Shown: piece by piece, positions 17,901 through 25,398 of the stretch
How positions within the stretch are numbered: the first letter of the stretch is position 1
Layout: each line of letters starts with the position of its first letter
Virus record (IMG/VR): IMGVR_UViG_3300017741_000015
Span: 1-40,929 of that record
Source of the DNA: a virus
Reading direction: 5' to 3' (one strand)
DNA length: 40,929 bases
Notes under the pieces: generated by a model
Seen by the model: only the letters and a program-made list of their open reading frames with translations
Databases searched by the model: none
Told to the model about the DNA's origin: nothing
Position numbers and translations under genes: made by a program

Positions 17901-19413
17901 GTATAAAGACATTTTGAGTGAATGGAGATATTAAAGAATATTGTCCATCATCATATTGAAACCTATATGCAAACCTAACAAACTTGTCTTCCAAAAAAGC
18001 CTCATCACCTATAAAATTTTGATTATAATACTTATTAGGCCAATGTACTGTAACTATATCTCCTAAAGATAATATGCTATTAGAAGGTACTGTAGATAAA
18101 CTTCCGCCAACTAAACCTGAAAGCTCTGATATTATAATATTCTGACTTGTTGTCCCCGCTGTATTTACGCCAGTTATAACATAATACCTATTAGGATCTA
18201 ACTTTGGATGAGTTATTCTGCAATAGCCACGTTGATTAGTTCCAGTGTTTTTAACAAAGTGTTTTTCAAAATAAAATACATCGGTTTGACCAATACTTCC
18301 TGATATGATAGGAGATCTTGTTCCAAACCTGTACAAGGCTCTTGCAGCTTGATATGCTGAAGTACCACCAGAAGTATAATTTGCATAAGACGCTGTAACT
18401 GATTCCAATTGAAGTTTTGTTTGATCTTCTTTAAGCCAAGGGCTAGTTACATCTTTTGCATTTTCATCTACAAAATAAAAAGTTTTATTAGCAGAAAAAC
18501 TAGTAGTTTGAGCAGTTAGCAAGGTCGTTAAGTCTCTATCTATAGCAATAACATAACCAGCACTAAAAGGTGATGGTATCTGACCTGTCTCAGTTTTCTG
18601 AACCCAAGCAACTTTAAAATTAACAATTTCATTGCTGTTTCCTATAACATAACCTTGTAGCCCAATGTTTACTTGTCCTTGCGTATCAGTAGATGAGTCA
18701 AAATTAACACCTAATAATGCTTTTGACATTGCCTCACTCACGTTGCCAGCTGGTATTATTATAAAATTATATAATCCATTAAAACTAACTAATGTATTTA
18801 ACGCACTAGCTGTAGTTAATGCGCCTGTAGCAGAAAACTCTGAATTTAACTTTATTGGTTTATGCGGGTAATATTTAGCTAAAGAAACATGATCTTCGTG
18901 AAAATAATAATTAGGATTAGCTTCAGCTGTTGTAACATTAATAACTCTAGGTTGATTTCTATCATCAGTAAAAAATAATAAATTTTCTAACATAATAGTA
19001 TCTAAAATAGGACTGTTCCAAGAGAAATTTAAAAACCTACCATCTACTATTGTTTTAACATTGTTAGCTTCAGTGTTTACAACTAGTATACTATTTTTTG
19101 TACCTACAGGACAAAACAAACTTAATTGATCAGGTGTATTGTCTTGATAGTCAGTTGCAAAAATATACACTTTACCAGTGTCTTCACTTATATGCCATCC
19201 TATTACTTGCTCTAAAAATATACTAGCGTTATTCAATGTAGTTACAATAGCGTTACCTAGTATATTTTCTAAAGCACCAACATCATCGGCTTCAGCTCTA
19301 GAAACAGCGATGTTAGAACCATCTCTATATTCGTCTGCAGCCAGTAATCTAGCATCTAAATCTTTATTCATTTTAGATTTAGTAAATGTATGTTGAAATT
19401 TACGTTGCGCCAT
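14980..19413 (-). CDS. Large stabilization-type tail protein (P22 gp10/T7 gp12-like), 1477 aa
   Basis: The N-terminus reads FTKSKMNKDLDARLLAADEY and then DGSNIAVSRAEADDVGALEN. The 'MNKDLDxRLL...YRDGxN' opening is typical of tail hub/stabilization proteins in crAss-like and P22-like podoviruses. Repeated beta-strand segments follow, for example IGWHISEDTGKVYIFATDY and LENLLFFTDDRNQPRVINV, as in propeller blades. The C-terminal 300 residues are Thr/Asn/Gly-rich and may form beta-sandwich decorations. The role is most likely as tail tube/hub closing the portal. It is unusually long for gp10/gp12 but within the range of crAss-like versions. It lies 4 bp downstream of the 401-aa neck gene. Confidence 0.75.
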   Translation of the reverse strand: MAQRKFQHTFTKSKMNKDLDARLLAADEYRDGSNIAVSRAEADDVGALENILGNAIVTTLNNASIFLEQVIGWHISEDTGKVYIFATDYQDNTPDQLSLFCPVGTKNSILVVNTEANNVKTIVDGRFLNFSWNSPILDTIMLENLLFFTDDRNQPRVINVTTAEANPNYYFHEDHVSLAKYYPHKPIKLNSEFSATGALTTASALNTLVSFNGLYNFIIIPAGNVSEAMSKALLGVNFDSSTDTQGQVNIGLQGYVIGNSNEIVNFKVAWVQKTETGQIPSPFSAGYVIAIDRDLTTLLTAQTTSFSANKTFYFVDENAKDVTSPWLKEDQTKLQLESVTASYANYTSGGTSAYQAARALYRFGTRSPIISGSIGQTDVFYFEKHFVKNTGTNQRGYCRITHPKLDPNRYYVITGVNTAGTTSQNIIISELSGLVGGSLSTVPSNSILSLGDIVTVHWPNKYYNQNFIGDEAFLEDKFVRFAYRFQYDDGQYSLISPFTQNVFIPKQRGNFLKKIGRLNSTGNNTNQYVKDEQKAGETTIVDFMENQVSQVQLSIPCEYAFNTLQDNLKVKAIEILYKESTQQSIKIVETISVDTLVENSTKVLDYVYNSKEPIKTLRSSETTRVYDNVPVRAKTLSSSGNRVILGNFYDRPSSPESLSYFVGASRKFTPGETTADISSPYLPEDLPNKYSTVSYPNHSLKQNRNYQVGIILQDRYGRSSDVILSSVTEDNFTFNTGVQLNDPIEFSGSTLYHEYLNDVVQPLTVQSAITSSPVTRAGIVDWPGDSLKLLFSDIIPQKIPTLPGYPGVYEDPFTTTSALSGGNADYIKISSGGNNDNISPGMKATWTNSGIDYFGYVWLCVGGSTHFIFLKDEDGNNLPTYPVTNDVVNFLYSSNPLGYYSYKIVVKQLQQEYYNVYLPSLLNGIPVIKPFDLDATFTSGSKIVTMTAVGSVEYLTFPLLEGMKVVTAGGKTYYINNILNYTQFELTSDAALTETDVTATFSTGGNEGILNVATLLTDNSNKVPPALNETSPVQQNFSTSDIRLIPRYAFWNDWTQNTEQNLLFSPTTLVDPYNVTNTGAMSIFPHKQSLKVQSIGNFENLFSRGSYNGLYQAKTDPPTGMIENIFNIGQDSQSAKPASEAETIAAAYETTPVISDLEIFYESSTSGTIRDINTLVRNSLTIPGYFVNGLASTTPGNDKVESILVLESLDYSSNPTIATLQLVNQNGSLIKYYSTTASEIKMKNITISSPQYMDGSKILASGITFEKFSTTDVNNRFLVKLNSNFIGFNSGPNGKTNQIVFNVEFEYNSVGSVFNKAYVPIIISIDNVAPQKNVNFLTDVGTVYYLNNATPTIDPTPTNVSGGTISWNNNNGTNTTKTTATNGGNKLNTRQGASTNELQFNLEIQLPGSSSFTNANQIPNSGLYLASTEQGTVSLATTGNSQYTNSNLPTRITATDGNGQGITTTISTATVRFNPSV

Positions 19414-19417
19414 TTAA

Positions 19418-20623
19418 TTATCTTTTAATCCACTTTGCTTGACCTCTAAAGATCTGTACTATTTCACCTAATTTAAGATTAGATAATCTTATCTTTGCGT
19501 TTCTTGTTTTAACATAAGCATCTCTTTTATAAAAAGCTTTTGTACCTGCATCAACATCGTTTCTAGGGGTTATTATATTAGACATTATTTTAGAATACAT
19601 TGCGTCTTCTAGCATTTTAGGAACTATAGAGTCAAGATTATAAGAAAGTCCATCTGATATATAAGAGATCATAATTATTTTATTTGCTACATTTCCAGAA
19701 AAACTAAATGTACCTAACCTTTCATTAACACTGAAATAACCATTAGACTGTGCTAATTCAGGTTCTAAACCATATCTTTGACCGTAAGCTTGTTTCCACC
19801 ATACGTGATCATAAACTCCATTATTATTATAAGGATCATAATTACCGCTTAATGTATTCTGATTTGCCGTATCCCATCTTTGCTCTATTATAGATCCTGA
19901 GCTTTCTAAGTTACTATCAAAAGCATCTTGCGTAGGAACTCCATTAGCGTCTACAACAGGTATTTCAGTTGGATTACCGCTAAGGCCACTTAGTGGGTAT
20001 ATAGTTCTTAATACACCATCTACATCTGCCCAAGACAATCTAATGTAATTTACATAGTCTTGTGGTAAAGGTACATTTAAAGTAGTAGGAACTGTAGTTT
20101 CCATAGATTTTGTAGATGGAATAGTATCGTATGAAAACTCTTGAATAGCTCGTCTAGCATGAAATAACACATCAGTTCTTTTTACTCTTGTTAAAATTTT
20201 ATCTTGTCCAGTATAAGCAACTATAAAGTTATTTATTATATCATTTAAAGACAAAACGCTGTAGCTCCCATAGTTTTCACCTATAGCAACGTCTGTAAGT
20301 TGTAAAAACAAGAACTGATCAGCAGGTTGGTTACTTTGAAACAACACAGTGTTATTAGTGTCGTTTGAAACTGACACAAGAGCAGGGTTTATTAAATTAC
20401 CTGTAGAAGGAAGTGTAGTGCTAGTTGGTAATAAATGTATTGAAAAATTACCTGTACTTCTAACTTGATCACCAAATTCATTGTAATTACTAATAAGCGT
20501 AGTGTTTAAGTTTGGAAAACTAAAATTAGTTCCACCTCCACCTGTTGTAGATATTAATTGTTGACCTGCGTAGTATTGTGCGTCATTTTCTTGTAATGGT
20601 ATTGTTGCTACAGTCTTGCTCAT
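19418..20623 (-). CDS. Neck/head-tail connector protein (crAss-like, T7 gp11-type), 401 aa
   Basis: Residues about 120-225 hold the recognisable core: LSLNDIINNFIVAYTGQDK, VKRTDVLFHARRAIQEFSYD and VPLPQDYVNYIRLSWADVDG. I recall these segments from a conserved crAss-like neck/tail protein coded just after the capsid genes. A further segment near RWDTANQNTLSG and the C-terminal MLEDAMYSKIMSN helix are consistent. The first 110 residues are Thr/Ser/Asn-rich and look like a separate beta domain. It probably forms a ring between portal and tail hub. Two bases separate it from the 250-aa gene upstream, which looks like a second connector component. Confidence 0.78.
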   Translation of the reverse strand: MSKTVATIPLQENDAQYYAGQQLISTTGGGGTNFSFPNLNTTLISNYNEFGDQVRSTGNFSIHLLPTSTTLPSTGNLINPALVSVSNDTNNTVLFQSNQPADQFLFLQLTDVAIGENYGSYSVLSLNDIINNFIVAYTGQDKILTRVKRTDVLFHARRAIQEFSYDTIPSTKSMETTVPTTLNVPLPQDYVNYIRLSWADVDGVLRTIYPLSGLSGNPTEIPVVDANGVPTQDAFDSNLESSGSIIEQRWDTANQNTLSGNYDPYNNNGVYDHVWWKQAYGQRYGLEPELAQSNGYFSVNERLGTFSFSGNVANKIIMISYISDGLSYNLDSIVPKMLEDAMYSKIMSNIITPRNDVDAGTKAFYKRDAYVKTRNAKIRLSNLKLGEIVQIFRGQAKWIKR

Positions 20624-20625
20624 TT

Positions 20626-21378
20626 TTATGATATTTGTGATTGTTCAATTTGTGCAGCAGCGCCTGCAGCAGCTTGTGTTATTTCAGGGTCTCGTACTAC
20701 AACACCTGCATAAGATAATATTTTTAGTATTAACTCTGATTGATCTAAGTCTGATATTTCAAAATTAACTGAATTACCTGAGTCATATAAATATTGACCA
20801 ACAGTTCCAACTGTAAAAGCCCAACTAGGATCAGCAGGTTTCTTAATATAATCTAAATTATAAACTTGAGCAGGAGAGCCACTAACACTAGAAGCACTAA
20901 TAATAGCTGGCAATATGATTATAGTAGTACCTTCTATGTAGCATATAGGAAATTGTGACGTAGGTGCTGTTAGCTGAGATCTTCTAGCTAATAAAAATTC
21001 GTGCTTTGATACTTTTTCTACTTCTACAGGTAGTTTAGAACCATTAGTGTATTCTAGCATTCCAAACCTATGCACAGCTGGGTTTTGAGCTGAAAAGTTA
21101 TATTGACCAAATCCTCCTACTTTAAGAGTTACAGTTACATCAGAATTTGTTTCAAAAGTATTTATTTTTTCTTCTATCGTTTTAACTCTATCTGCATACT
21201 CAGTATCATTTGAAGGACTTCTCAACATGATGTTTAAGTCTTCAAAATACTTTTCAAATATCTCTAACTGTACTTGAGTAGCTATTTTATTAAACTCATA
21301 AGGTGTTAAATAACCTCTTTGCTCTTTATTTAATACAGCTAGTACAGTTGTATATACAGTATTTACGTTAATTGCCAT
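20626..21378 (-). CDS. Connector/adaptor structural protein, 250 aa
   Basis: The N-terminal half is helical: VYTTVLAVLNKEQRGYLTPY, then EFNKIATQVQLEIFEKYFED. A beta-type half and an Ala/Gln-rich C-terminal helix follow. The 'LNKEQRGYLTPxEFNKxATQVQLxIFEKYFED' pattern is one I recall from crAss-like and marine podovirus head-completion proteins. The helical bundle plus C-terminal helix suits a ring-forming adaptor under the portal. The ATG at 21378 lies 13 bp after the U-tract of the terminator at 21392-21418, so it needs readthrough or a promoter overlapping that region. Assignment rests on recall and position. Confidence 0.72.
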   Translation of the reverse strand: MAINVNTVYTTVLAVLNKEQRGYLTPYEFNKIATQVQLEIFEKYFEDLNIMLRSPSNDTEYADRVKTIEEKINTFETNSDVTVTLKVGGFGQYNFSAQNPAVHRFGMLEYTNGSKLPVEVEKVSKHEFLLARRSQLTAPTSQFPICYIEGTTIIILPAIISASSVSGSPAQVYNLDYIKKPADPSWAFTVGTVGQYLYDSGNSVNFEISDLDQSELILKILSYAGVVVRDPEITQAAAGAAAQIEQSQIS

Positions 21379-21391
21379 GTTTTGTATATTT

Positions 21392-21418
21392 AAAAAAAAG
21401 GGTGGCAGAATACCACCC
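21392..21418 (-). terminator. Rho-independent terminator between the 266-aa and 250-aa genes
   Basis: On the minus strand GGGTGG pairs perfectly with CCACCC (plus 21400-21405 and 21413-21418) around a 7-nt loop, followed directly by eight T (plus A tract 21392-21399). This is a textbook hairpin plus U-tract, 18 bp after the 266-aa gene's stop and just before the ATG at 21378. Confidence 0.9.
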
Positions 21419-21435
21419 TATGTTATAATCACTTG

Positions 21436-22236
21436 TTATTTGAACTTTTTATCTATAGATCTATAAACCTCAAGCCCTTCGTCTGTTTTAAACCATGCAG
21501 CCATAGCTGAATAAGGGTTTTCATCAAAAGGGATATTCATTAGTTTACGACCATTACTTTTCCAACTAAAAGTTCTATTATCTTGGCTAAGATCTATAAT
21601 GTTTTCTTCCGTTGCTCTAATTGCAAAGTTTCTCAGTATAACATTTTCATCATTAGCTAAATCTAAAAACAACTCAGGTTGTCTTTTAGCAAAGAGTAAT
21701 AAATCTCTTTTTAATTCTTTAGAAGTTAATTTACTTACATCAGAACCTATTTCAACTCTTAGTATTGCTTCACCATGCTCAATATCCATTTCGTAAGCTG
21801 TATTCATAGCTTCTATTTCATATTCTAAATCTTCATATTGATTTTCAGCTACTGCAACTGGATTAAACTCTCCAAATATTAAATTTCTATGTGGATGTTT
21901 ATTTAGAAACTCTTGTAAGTTTCTTTTTTCAGCAGGCACTACTAATATGCCATCTTCAAAAACTATATGCTTTAAAGTTACTTGTCCTTGTTGTTCATCA
22001 ACAAATACACTTTTTTGGTTAGTAGCATATCTTAACTCTCTTTCATATCCAAGATCTGGATCAAACCATACTAATGGATACCTTTGAGAGTGTCTTGAAG
22101 GTATTGTGTGAGTTAAAGGTTTTTTTTGACCAAGCAAAAAATATCTTCTTACTTTATATTCCCAGTTATCTACTGGTTTCTTTTCTACAGGCTCAGCTTT
22201 CTTGACTGGTGCCTTTTTTACTTTTGTTTCTTCCAT
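21436..22236 (-). CDS. Conserved phage protein, 266 aa, terminator-flanked
   Basis: Function not recognised. The first 25 residues are Lys/Pro/Glu-rich and probably disordered. Residues about 28-110 form a compact domain with YKVRRYFLLGQKKPLTHTIP, LVWFDPDLGYERELRYATNQ, VFVDEQQGQVTLKHIVF and ILVVPAEKRNLQEFL; I recall this domain in other marine phage proteins near capsid genes. The rest is mixed helical, with LTSKELKRDLLLFAKRQPEL reminiscent of a small helical domain, ending in AMAAWFKTDEGLEVYRSI. Terminators lie on both sides (22257-22286 and 21392-21418), so the gene is a separate transcription unit or an attenuated one. Its 24-nt leader matches the scaffold gene's leader at 23 of 24 positions. 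Confidence 0.75.
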   Translation of the reverse strand: MEETKVKKAPVKKAEPVEKKPVDNWEYKVRRYFLLGQKKPLTHTIPSRHSQRYPLVWFDPDLGYERELRYATNQKSVFVDEQQGQVTLKHIVFEDGILVVPAEKRNLQEFLNKHPHRNLIFGEFNPVAVAENQYEDLEYEIEAMNTAYEMDIEHGEAILRVEIGSDVSKLTSKELKRDLLLFAKRQPELFLDLANDENVILRNFAIRATEENIIDLSQDNRTFSWKSNGRKLMNIPFDENPYSAMAAWFKTDEGLEVYRSIDKKFK

Positions 22237-22260
22237 GATATAATATAATATAATAATTAA
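22237..22260 (-). promoter_or_regulatory. AT-only leader shared with the scaffold gene
   Basis: The 24 bases upstream of the ATG at 22236 are TTAATTATTATATTATATTA followed by TATC. The 24 bases upstream of the scaffold ATG at 25371 differ only at the last base. It lies between a terminator and a start codon, so it must hold any local promoter for this gene. No Shine-Dalgarno sequence is present. Confidence 0.5.
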
Positions 22261-22286
22261 AAAAGACCCCGCCTAAGCGGGATCTT
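22257..22286 (-). terminator. Rho-independent terminator after the capsid genes
   Basis: On the minus strand AAGATCCCGC pairs with GCGGGGTCTT (plus 22277-22286 with 22263-22272) with one A/C mismatch and a 4-nt loop, then a run of T (plus 22259-22264). It lies 15 bp after the stop of the 114-aa gene and should end or reduce the capsid transcript. Confidence 0.88.
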
Positions 22287-22301
22287 ATTATTGTTTACTT
22301 A

Positions 22302-22646
22302 TTAAATAGCAACTGCATCAGGTGCAATTGAACTAATAAGTTGTGGAGCAGCTCCATCTATTCCAAACTCGAATAAATAAGGAACGCTTCCTGGGCTTTG
22401 CTGCGCAGCAATAACCGCTTTTTGAGCAGCGGCTAAATTAGCAGCTGCACTAGATCCACTAGCAACCGTAACAGTTACAGCAACATTACTTGCTGTAGTA
22501 GCTCCAGTTGCAGTTTTATATACAAACTGTAAATTAGTAGCTCCAGATGAAGTAATGTGAACTATATCATCAGAAGATATTAAATCTACTATCTCTGCAG
22601 TCGTAGCAGTTGCTACAGTTTTCACTGCTTTTATGTAATTACTCAT
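22302..22646 (-). CDS. Small capsid-associated protein, 114 aa
   Basis: The protein is rich in Ala, Thr, Val and Ser, with almost no long charged stretch. It looks like alternating beta strands (VKTVATATTAEIVDLISSDD, VAVTVTVASGSS) plus an Ala-rich helix (ANLAAAQKAVIAAQQS). It lies 30 bp after the major capsid gene and directly before a strong terminator, so it is probably made at capsid levels. Position and composition suggest a decoration protein, head fibre or minor capsid protein. I do not recognise the family. Confidence 0.7.
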   Translation of the reverse strand: MSNYIKAVKTVATATTAEIVDLISSDDIVHITSSGATNLQFVYKTATGATTASNVAVTVTVASGSSAAANLAAAQKAVIAAQQSPGSVPYLFEFGIDGAAPQLISSIAPDAVAI

Positions 22647-22676
22647 AATTCTTATCTTTTAAATGTTAATAATTAA

Positions 22677-24194
22677 TTAAGCTCCTTTGAATAACACGAA
22701 GTTATTAGCAGCTTGAGTTACTAAACATCTTTCAGATAAAAAGTTTACTCTCATTGTATCTAAATCAGTAGTATAAGCACCACCAACAGATCCAGTGATC
22801 CATGCTTTGAATCGTCTATCTTCAGTCTCAGAAGCTCTATATCTTACATGTAAGAAAGGTCGTCTGATATTTGATCCTAACATTTGGTCATACACTGTAG
22901 ATGTACCAGCTGGTATCATAACACCGTCTATCTCTTTAGATAAACCTCTAGTAGTAGCATCATTTAAGTATTTCCAATCAGTTTTGTAGAAGTCATAAGA
23001 ACCTCTTCTAAATCCTGAAAATCCAAAATTAAGTGCCATTTCAGCTTCGTTATCGAATAAACCATAAGAAGCAGACTGAGTAGATGCATATCCACCGTTA
23101 GTAGCAGCAAGCATATCATCAAAATCAAGAGCAGTTTGTCTTGATAAAAATAACATATTTTCTTCAATAGCACCTTGCTTGTCTAAGTTTTTGAGTATTT
23201 CATCAAAATCAGCTAAAGCACCTGAACCAGGAGCAGCAGCACCAGCAAAACCAGAAAATACATTACCTCTTGTTTCAATAGCTTGGAATAAACCTTGCGT
23301 ACCTTTGATCTGTAATCCATTAGCTCCAGCAGGTCCAAAATTTGCACCAAACTGAGTAGCAGCAGGAGCAGCACCTAAATTAGGCTGTGCCTGAAGTACA
23401 CCTTCAACCATTGACATTTCCATATAATCTTCAAATCTTAGTCTAGTTTCAGACTCAGCTTTTAAATACCATAAGTATCCAGAAGTACCGTCTTCAGTAG
23501 CAACTTCGATCCATCCAATTTGAGCAGCGTCAGATCCACTTAACTCATAATTATCTTTAAGGATAATTGGAGAGTTAGTAAATGTAGTAACACCTGGCTC
23601 AATAGCGCCAGCCATTCCATTACCACCTTTTGGAAATTCAGATCCGTATACGAATATACTTGTTGAAGTAGCATTTAAAGCAGCTGGAAAAGCTCCAGAA
23701 TCTGTTTCGTAAAGAATAGCATCTATAGTATAACCATTAGTACCAGCAGAAAGTCTGTTAGTAACTAAAGCTTTTGCAGATACAAGACCCGTAGCGTTAT
23801 CAGTTATTAATATAGTGTTACCATCTCTAATAGCAGAGGTAGCTGGGTTACCAGCACCTGGAGTAATTGTAATTGTAACAGTAGAACTGTTAGCAGCTCC
23901 AGAAGGAGCACAACTACAATTGTCATATGCAACATGTAATCTATTTTGTTCAGTCCAAACAACTTGGTCTGATGTCATTGGCATCTCAGCGCCAACCATT
24001 CTTAAGAAACCTGATAACGTTCTGTTACCATATCTCTCTACTTCCTGCTCATAAAGCTCAGGTAAGTATTGTTGTGCCCATTGATTAAATCCACCAGCTA
24101 TATCTTGAAAATTAATATAATTTCCTTGAACAGCTACTTGATTTGGCATAGGTACAATCGATGCGGGAAAGCTCCCACCAGCAATTAAACTCAT
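22677..24194 (-). CDS. Major capsid protein (HK97 fold, crAss-like), 505 aa
   Basis: Several segments match what I recall of crAss-like capsid proteins: QYLPELYEQEVERYGNRTLS near the N-terminus, DGTSGYLWYLKAESETRLRF and EDYMEMSMVEG in the middle, LDKQGAIEENMLFLSRQ, LNFGFSGFRRGSYDFYKTDW, IPAGTSTVYDQMLGSNIRRP and a C-terminal TDLDTMRVNFLSERCLV. The Thr/Ala-rich region at about residues 95-190 may be an inserted surface domain. The scaffold gene lies just upstream and the small capsid-associated gene just downstream, the standard head-gene order. The ATG at 24194 follows an A-rich leader without Shine-Dalgarno. Best-supported crAss-like marker in the window. Confidence 0.88.
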   Translation of the reverse strand: MSLIAGGSFPASIVPMPNQVAVQGNYINFQDIAGGFNQWAQQYLPELYEQEVERYGNRTLSGFLRMVGAEMPMTSDQVVWTEQNRLHVAYDNCSCAPSGAANSSTVTITITPGAGNPATSAIRDGNTILITDNATGLVSAKALVTNRLSAGTNGYTIDAILYETDSGAFPAALNATSTSIFVYGSEFPKGGNGMAGAIEPGVTTFTNSPIILKDNYELSGSDAAQIGWIEVATEDGTSGYLWYLKAESETRLRFEDYMEMSMVEGVLQAQPNLGAAPAATQFGANFGPAGANGLQIKGTQGLFQAIETRGNVFSGFAGAAAPGSGALADFDEILKNLDKQGAIEENMLFLSRQTALDFDDMLAATNGGYASTQSASYGLFDNEAEMALNFGFSGFRRGSYDFYKTDWKYLNDATTRGLSKEIDGVMIPAGTSTVYDQMLGSNIRRPFLHVRYRASETEDRRFKAWITGSVGGAYTTDLDTMRVNFLSERCLVTQAANNFVLFKGA

Positions 24195-24207
24195 TGTTTT
24201 TTATTTT

Positions 24208-25371
24208 TTATGTTCTTTTTTTGATTTTCAATTTAGTGCTATCTACTCCAGATATAGATCTAACTTTCCAACCATTAGGTAGGGTTTCCCCTGTATCCAT
24301 AGGTCTTGGTTCAGAACTTATATTTTTAGACTTTGCAACAATGTCTTTAGTAGCATCGGCTTTGCCTTGCTCATAAAAATGTTGTGCTAGTCTATCTGCG
24401 TTACGTGCAGCATACATTGCTTTATGATAACCGTCTAGATCATTAATAGATCCATCTTTTGAAGTAAACTTACCAAGAAGCTTACTTACGTCAGTTTGAT
24501 CAACAGCAACATCAGAAGGGTTTGAAATTTTATACCTAAATTTTTTATCACCAACATTAAAATTGAAACCTTCAAATTTATCTTGGAAAAAACTTTTAGT
24601 ATTATTAACAAACTCATCTCGCTTTTGTGCAATAGTAGATTGCTCTTTATTGTATCGTTGGAAAAAGTCCATAGCTTTTTTCTGCTCATTAGTAACAGAT
24701 GGCCTCAACTTGATTTCATCATAGTATTTACTTTTCATTTGCTCTAAAAAGTTCTTGGCTTTTGCAACTTCTTCTTTGTACGCTAACTTTTGTTTTCGTA
24801 CAAATCTTTCTTCGTCCACTTCTTCGTCATAAGTAAAGTTATCTTGCATAACAAAACCTATTTCTTCATCATTTAAGTGTGGTCTAGTTTTTTTATAATA
24901 TTCTTTAACAAGCAGTTTGTCATCATACTTGTTGTAGTCTTTGTTTAGTGTAACATAGTCTTCTACTGTACCACCAGTATCTTCCATAAAGTTAACTAAC
25001 TTTTCTATATTAGCAGGCATTTCTTTACCTGTAATTTTTTCATCTCTTATAGCTTCTTTAAGCTCTTGTTCAACTTTTTTAGTTTCTTCTACTACTTCAT
25101 TTATTACTGTAACTTCTTCTTTTTTATCTTCTACAGGTTTTTCAATAACTTCTTCTATTATTGGAGCAGCTTCTTTAACTTCTTTTTTTATTTCTTCTTT
25201 TTTCTCTGAAGGTATAGTAACTTTAGTAGGTGCTTTTTCGGCTTCTACTTGTCTTTTTTCAGCGTTTAAATCTATTTTTGTAACTTTAGAAACTGTTTTT
25301 GTTCCTAAATTTTTTGCACGCTTTTTTATTTTAAGAGGTTCTTTTGTCTCTTTTTCTGATTGTGTTGCCAT
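24208..25371 (-). CDS. Capsid scaffolding protein (putative), 387 aa
   Basis: The first 110 residues are almost entirely Lys, Glu, Val, Ala and Ile and look disordered or coiled-coil. The middle (KLVNFMEDTGGTVEDYVTLN, EYYKKTRPHLNDEEIGFVMQ) is helical and very charged. The C-terminus ends GVDSTKLKIKKRT, a short basic helix-like tail of the kind scaffolds use to bind capsid protein. Location between portal and major capsid protein is the classic scaffold slot. I recall similar proteins with the 'TGGTVEDYVxLNxDY' segment from crAss-like and marine phages. No protease motif is visible, so whether it is cleaved is unknown. Confidence 0.75.
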   Translation of the reverse strand: MATQSEKETKEPLKIKKRAKNLGTKTVSKVTKIDLNAEKRQVEAEKAPTKVTIPSEKKEEIKKEVKEAAPIIEEVIEKPVEDKKEEVTVINEVVEETKKVEQELKEAIRDEKITGKEMPANIEKLVNFMEDTGGTVEDYVTLNKDYNKYDDKLLVKEYYKKTRPHLNDEEIGFVMQDNFTYDEEVDEERFVRKQKLAYKEEVAKAKNFLEQMKSKYYDEIKLRPSVTNEQKKAMDFFQRYNKEQSTIAQKRDEFVNNTKSFFQDKFEGFNFNVGDKKFRYKISNPSDVAVDQTDVSKLLGKFTSKDGSINDLDGYHKAMYAARNADRLAQHFYEQGKADATKDIVAKSKNISSEPRPMDTGETLPNGWKVRSISGVDSTKLKIKKRT

Positions 25372-25395
25372 AATATAATATAATATAATAATTAA
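25372..25395 (-). promoter_or_regulatory. AT-only leader of the scaffold gene, shared with the 266-aa gene
   Basis: The 24 bases before the ATG at 25371 consist only of A and T and match the leader at 22237-22260 in 23 positions. It lies in the 27-bp gap after the portal gene. It may be a translation-enhancing leader or part of a late promoter; the sequence alone cannot tell. Confidence 0.45.
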
Positions 25396-25398
25396 TAA

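Noticed and set aside
22964-23173. Second minus-strand frame inside the major capsid gene (69 codons)
   Set aside because: Leu-rich translation of an AT-rich gene in another frame, with no start context or family signal.
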